A stretch of 8,391 nucleotides of DNA. Source: Candidatus Kuenenia stuttgartensis. Lineage in GTDB: Bacteria; Planctomycetota; Planctomycetia; Pirellulales; UBA1268. The stretch is from assembly GCA_945876515.1 (NCBI GenBank), contig CAMCPF010000116.1, forward strand, positions 1 through 8,391, given 5' to 3'. Positions 6,322 to 8,391 of the stretch are shown piece by piece (position 1 is the first letter of the stretch; each line of letters begins with the position of its first letter). The notes under the pieces were generated by a model, which searched no databases, was not told where the DNA came from, and saw nothing but the letters and a program-made list of their open reading frames with translations. A program made the position numbers and the translations under genes.

Positions 6322-7296
6322 ATGCGACGACCGTCGGTGGCGTGGTCGGTAGCCTGGCTCTGTGCCCTCGCCGGCGGCGAGTCGCCGGCTGCGGCCCCAG
6401 CCGAGCCGCCGGTCGGTCCGCGTGTCGCCGCCACCGCCAACGGCCAGACGATCGCCGTGGTCGATGAAACCCGGCGGCTGATCACCGCCTTCGATACCTC
6501 TCGGCCCGACGCTCGGCGGGTACTGGTCGGGCCCGCGGCCGCCGAGGCGGCCGAGTTCGTGGTGGTCGGCTACCTCACCGGAGATGTCGTGGCGGCGGTC
6601 TGCCGGGCCGGCGACGACTGGTCGGTGTGCACCTATCGAACTGCTCCCGACGGCCCCGTCGATGCCGGCAGCCCGCTGCAGCGGATTCCGATCGGCACGG
6701 GTTCCGGCAGTGCCGAACAGGTCGATCTCGCGGTCAGTCATGCCCGCGGCTGGCTGGCGATCACCGGCCTGCCGGCGCCGCTGCCAGCGGTGCTCCGGGC
6801 GGCGGTGGCGGGGGTCCGGGTGGGGCCGCTCAGCGATCGGGGCTGCCCCGCGCTGGCGGACGACGTGATCCCCGTGGCGGCGACCGTGAGCCCCGCCGAC
6901 GAGCTCGTGCTCATCCTGCGGGCGGCTCGGGCGGACCGGCCCCTGGCCACCGGCGACGAAGTCGCGTTTTACGACCTTCTGGGCCGGGAACTGCTCCGGC
7001 TGCCTGTGGGCCTGCCTGTGGTTCGGCGAATCGAGTTTGGCCGTGGCGACCAGACGCTCTGGGCGGCGGCGACCGGCCCGGCGGACCGCTCCGGACTGTG
7101 GCGGCTCGACGCCGCGCTCGCCGCAGGCATGCAGGTGATCCGGCCGACGCTCGTGGCGCCGCTCGACGCTCCCGGCGACCTCGTCGCGAGTTCCCCCCGG
7201 GCGATCGTGGTCGTGCAGGGCGGTGCGCCGGCACGCATCACCGTGGTCGATCCGACCGCCCCGCCCGACCGTAAAGACCCCGGAGCCGATCCATGA
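6322..7296 (+). CDS. Exported beta-rich protein of unknown function in the leuCD cluster
   Basis: I do not recognise this 324-residue protein. A signal peptide-like start (MRRPSVAWSVAWLCALAGG, cut probably near residues 24-27, AAAPA) implies export. The rest alternates short hydrophobic strands with polar turns: NGQTIAVVDETRRLITAFDT (40-59), AEFVVVGYLTGDVVAAV (77-93), RGWLAITGL (142-150), VIPVAATVSPADELVLILRA (182-201), EVAFYDLLGRELLRLPVG (213-230), QTLWAAATG (244-252) and RAIVVVQGG (293-301). This resembles a degenerate WD40/YVTN-type beta-propeller, but no repeat is clean enough to name. Cys94 and Cys103 could form a disulfide. The start is four bases after the leuD stop, before a signal peptide; the open frame extends upstream inside leuD, but those residues would be its shadow. 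Its last codons overlap the next gene as ATGA. Confidence 0.75.
   Translation: MRRPSVAWSVAWLCALAGGESPAAAPAEPPVGPRVAATANGQTIAVVDETRRLITAFDTSRPDARRVLVGPAAAEAAEFVVVGYLTGDVVAAVCRAGDDWSVCTYRTAPDGPVDAGSPLQRIPIGTGSGSAEQVDLAVSHARGWLAITGLPAPLPAVLRAAVAGVRVGPLSDRGCPALADDVIPVAATVSPADELVLILRAARADRPLATGDEVAFYDLLGRELLRLPVGLPVVRRIEFGRGDQTLWAAATGPADRSGLWRLDAALAAGMQVIRPTLVAPLDAPGDLVASSPRAIVVVQGGAPARITVVDPTAPPDRKDPGADP
7282..7285 (+). promoter_or_regulatory. Ribosome binding site GGAG of the TPR-like gene
   Basis: GGAG lies seven bases before the ATG at 7293, inside the end of the preceding gene. With the ATGA stop/start overlap this suggests translational coupling. Confidence 0.6.
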
Positions 7297-7613
7297 ACCC
7301 ATCGCGCCGAGAAAAGATCGAAGCCCTGCTGCGGGACCAGCCGGGCGACGCCTTCCTCCGCTACAGCCTCGCGCTCGAGATGGAGTCGGCCGGCGAGTGG
7401 GAGGGCTGCCTGGAGATCCTCGAAGACCTCGGCCGCGGCTCGCCATCGTACGTGCCCGCGCTGCAGATGGCCGGCCAGTTTCTTGCCGCCCGCGGGCTGG
7501 CCGAAGATGCCCGCCGTGCGCTCCGCGAGGGCGTCGAAGCGGCCCGCGCTCAGGGCAACACCCACGCCGCCGGCGAGATGGCAGAGTTGCTGATGAGCCT
7601 GGGCGAGGCGTGA
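7293..7613 (+). CDS. Short TPR-like helical protein
   Basis: This is a 106-residue cytoplasmic protein (no signal or membrane segment) with about two and a half tetratricopeptide-like units. The first, at 20-47 (DAFLRYSLALEMESAGEWEG onward), has the A-x-x-x-x-x-G-x-W/Y spacing typical of the family. The second, at 53-88 (YVPALQMAGQFLAARGLAED onward), is good. A partial third, at 90-104, ends the protein. The opening MNPSRREKIEALLRDQPGD is typical of short TPR proteins I recall from planctomycetes. TPR units bind peptides or partner proteins; the partner is unknown. It overlaps the preceding gene by four bases (ATGA), making it the last gene of the leuC cluster. A role with its exported neighbour is possible only indirectly, since the two would be in different compartments. 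Confidence 0.85.
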   Translation: MNPSRREKIEALLRDQPGDAFLRYSLALEMESAGEWEGCLEILEDLGRGSPSYVPALQMAGQFLAARGLAEDARRALREGVEAARAQGNTHAAGEMAELLMSLGEA

Positions 7614-7617
7614 GCCG

Positions 7618-7630
7618 GCCGCCCGGCGGC
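7618..7630. terminator. Small GC hairpin between convergent genes
   Basis: GCCGC (7618-7622) pairs with GCGGC (7626-7630) around a three-base loop. It fills the 16-base gap between the TPR-like gene and bioB, which converge. It has no T tract, so bidirectional termination is only a suggestion from position. Confidence 0.25.
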
Positions 7631-8391
7631 TACCCCATCACGGGCACGGGCTCGGCGGCCTCGACGCCGCGGGTGATCGTGAACCCGAGGTCGTTGATCA
7701 TCTTGTAGTCGGCCTCGGGCAACTGTCCCTTGGTGGTCAGGTAGTCGCCCACGAACATCGAGTTGGCTGCATACAGCCCCAGGGCCTGGAGGCTGCCGAG
7801 GTGGATCTCGCGGCCGCCGGCGATCCGGATCTCGGCAGTCGGATTCGCCAGCCGCATCAGGGCCAGGCCCCGGAGGCAGTCGCGGGGCGTGAGTCGATCC
7901 ACCTGCTCCAGCGGCGTGCCGTCGATCGCGTTCAGGAAGTTGAGCGGGATCGACTCGACTTCGAGCTCCCGCAGTTCGAAGGCCATGTCGATCAGGTCTT
8001 CGGGCGACTCGCCCATGCCCATGATCCCGCCGCTGCAGAGCGCCAGCCCCGCCTCCCGGCAGGCAGCCAGCGTCGCGACCCGGTCGGCGTAGGTGTGGGT
8101 CGAGCAGATCTCGCCGTAGTAGCGCTCGCTCGTGTTGAGGTTGTGATTGACCTTGTCCACGCCCGCGGCGGCCAGCCGCTTGGCCTGCTCGGCCGTCAGC
8201 AGCCCGAGGCAGGCGCAAATATTGAGCCCGTACTCGGCCTTGATCTTGGGGGCGATGTCACAGACGAAGTCGATCTCCCGCTGGGTCGGGCCTCGCGCGG
8301 AGATCACGATGCAGAATGTCTTCGACTGCCGCTCGGCGGCGACCTTCGCCGCCTCCATCAGCTTCGGGGCCGAGAGCAGGTTGTACCGCGG
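7630..8391 (-). CDS. bioB: Biotin synthase, N-terminus cut off by window edge
   Basis: BioB is a radical-SAM enzyme that inserts sulfur into dethiobiotin in the last step of biotin synthesis. The 253 residues visible are the C-terminal three quarters; roughly 80-100 residues, including the CxxxCxxC motif for the [4Fe-4S] cluster, should lie beyond the right edge. The frame stays open to the edge (PRYNLLSAPKLM), so the gene is partial, not broken. Visible landmarks are KTFCIVISARGPTQRE, ICACLGLLTAEQAKRLAAAG, VDKVNHNLNTSERYYGEI, LCSGGIMGMGES, IPLNFLNAIDGTPLE and IRIAGGREIHLG. The Cys residues in FCIV, ACLG and LCSGG, with Arg in IRIAGG, match the three Cys and one Arg that bind the [2Fe-2S] cluster. 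The wording (FCIVISARGP, CACLGLL) resembles Bacillus-type rather than E. coli-type BioB. It ends with TAG, convergent with the TPR-like gene. The true start is not visible. Confidence 0.96.
   Translation of the reverse strand, partial: PRYNLLSAPKLMEAAKVAAERQSKTFCIVISARGPTQREIDFVCDIAPKIKAEYGLNICACLGLLTAEQAKRLAAAGVDKVNHNLNTSERYYGEICSTHTYADRVATLAACREAGLALCSGGIMGMGESPEDLIDMAFELRELEVESIPLNFLNAIDGTPLEQVDRLTPRDCLRGLALMRLANPTAEIRIAGGREIHLGSLQALGLYAANSMFVGDYLTTKGQLPEADYKMINDLGFTITRGVEAAEPVPVMG

Noticed and set aside
4512..6485. Minus-strand open frame of 657 codons across leuC and leuD
   Set aside because: It lies opposite two certain genes and crosses their boundary. The translation is low-complexity and has no motif.
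6190..7446. Minus-strand open frame of 418 codons opposite leuD and the exported gene
   Set aside because: It spans three plus-strand genes that have good start sites and tight spacing. Its translation is rich in Arg, Gly and His without a domain.
7630..8391. bioB as a broken gene, because no start fits a full-length protein
   Set aside because: The frame is open right up to the window edge with conserved BioB sequence before the first Met, so it is cut by the window and not by mutation.
1..8391. CRISPR arrays, insertion sequences, tRNA or rRNA genes, phage or defence genes
   Set aside because: No regular repeat-spacer pattern, transposase, terminal repeats, clover-leaf or rRNA-like sequence was seen on reading both strands.

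Overview
The window reads as a chromosomal segment of a high-GC planctomycete, most likely of the Pirellulales type. This is inferred from gene content, not from a marker gene. A GYF_2-domain membrane protein, a Gly/Trp-rich secreted protein with a TYFEMRKVNR core, a HEAT-repeat lipoprotein and a small class I methyltransferase-like protein resemble families I associate with that phylum. GC content is clearly high and strongly biased at third codon positions. This bias creates long spurious open frames opposite the real genes.

Layout. Positions 3-545 (+) encode a GYF_2 protein with one membrane segment and a proline-rich tail. It converges on a secreted Gly-rich protein (578-1306, -). A 184-base divergent spacer follows. 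It holds a symmetric AGTATACT core inside an inverted repeat and could be a shared promoter or operator. The spacer separates the secreted gene from a 666-residue HEAT-repeat lipoprotein (1491-3491, +). After a 173-base spacer with a GC-rich hairpin comes a methyltransferase-like gene (3665-4201, +).

An extended -10 motif at 4251-4259 lies just before a tight same-strand cluster: leuC (4293-5699), leuD (5715-6317), a secreted protein of unknown function (6322-7296) and a short TPR-like protein (7293-7613). The spacings of 15 bases, 4 bases and a 4-base ATGA overlap indicate one operon. The cluster converges on bioB (7630 to beyond the right edge, -), a biotin synthase whose N-terminal part lies outside the window.

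How the genes work together. LeuC and LeuD form isopropylmalate isomerase, the second step of leucine synthesis; leuA and leuB are not in this window. BioB performs the last step of biotin synthesis. The exported and repeat-rich proteins have no assignable pathway. I see no mobile element, CRISPR array, tRNA or rRNA, and no clear sign of a new defence or metabolic system. The points most worth checking are the symmetric divergent promoter, the two unknown genes coupled to leuCD, and the topology of the GYF/proline-rich protein. No gene-free stretch exceeds 300 bases.
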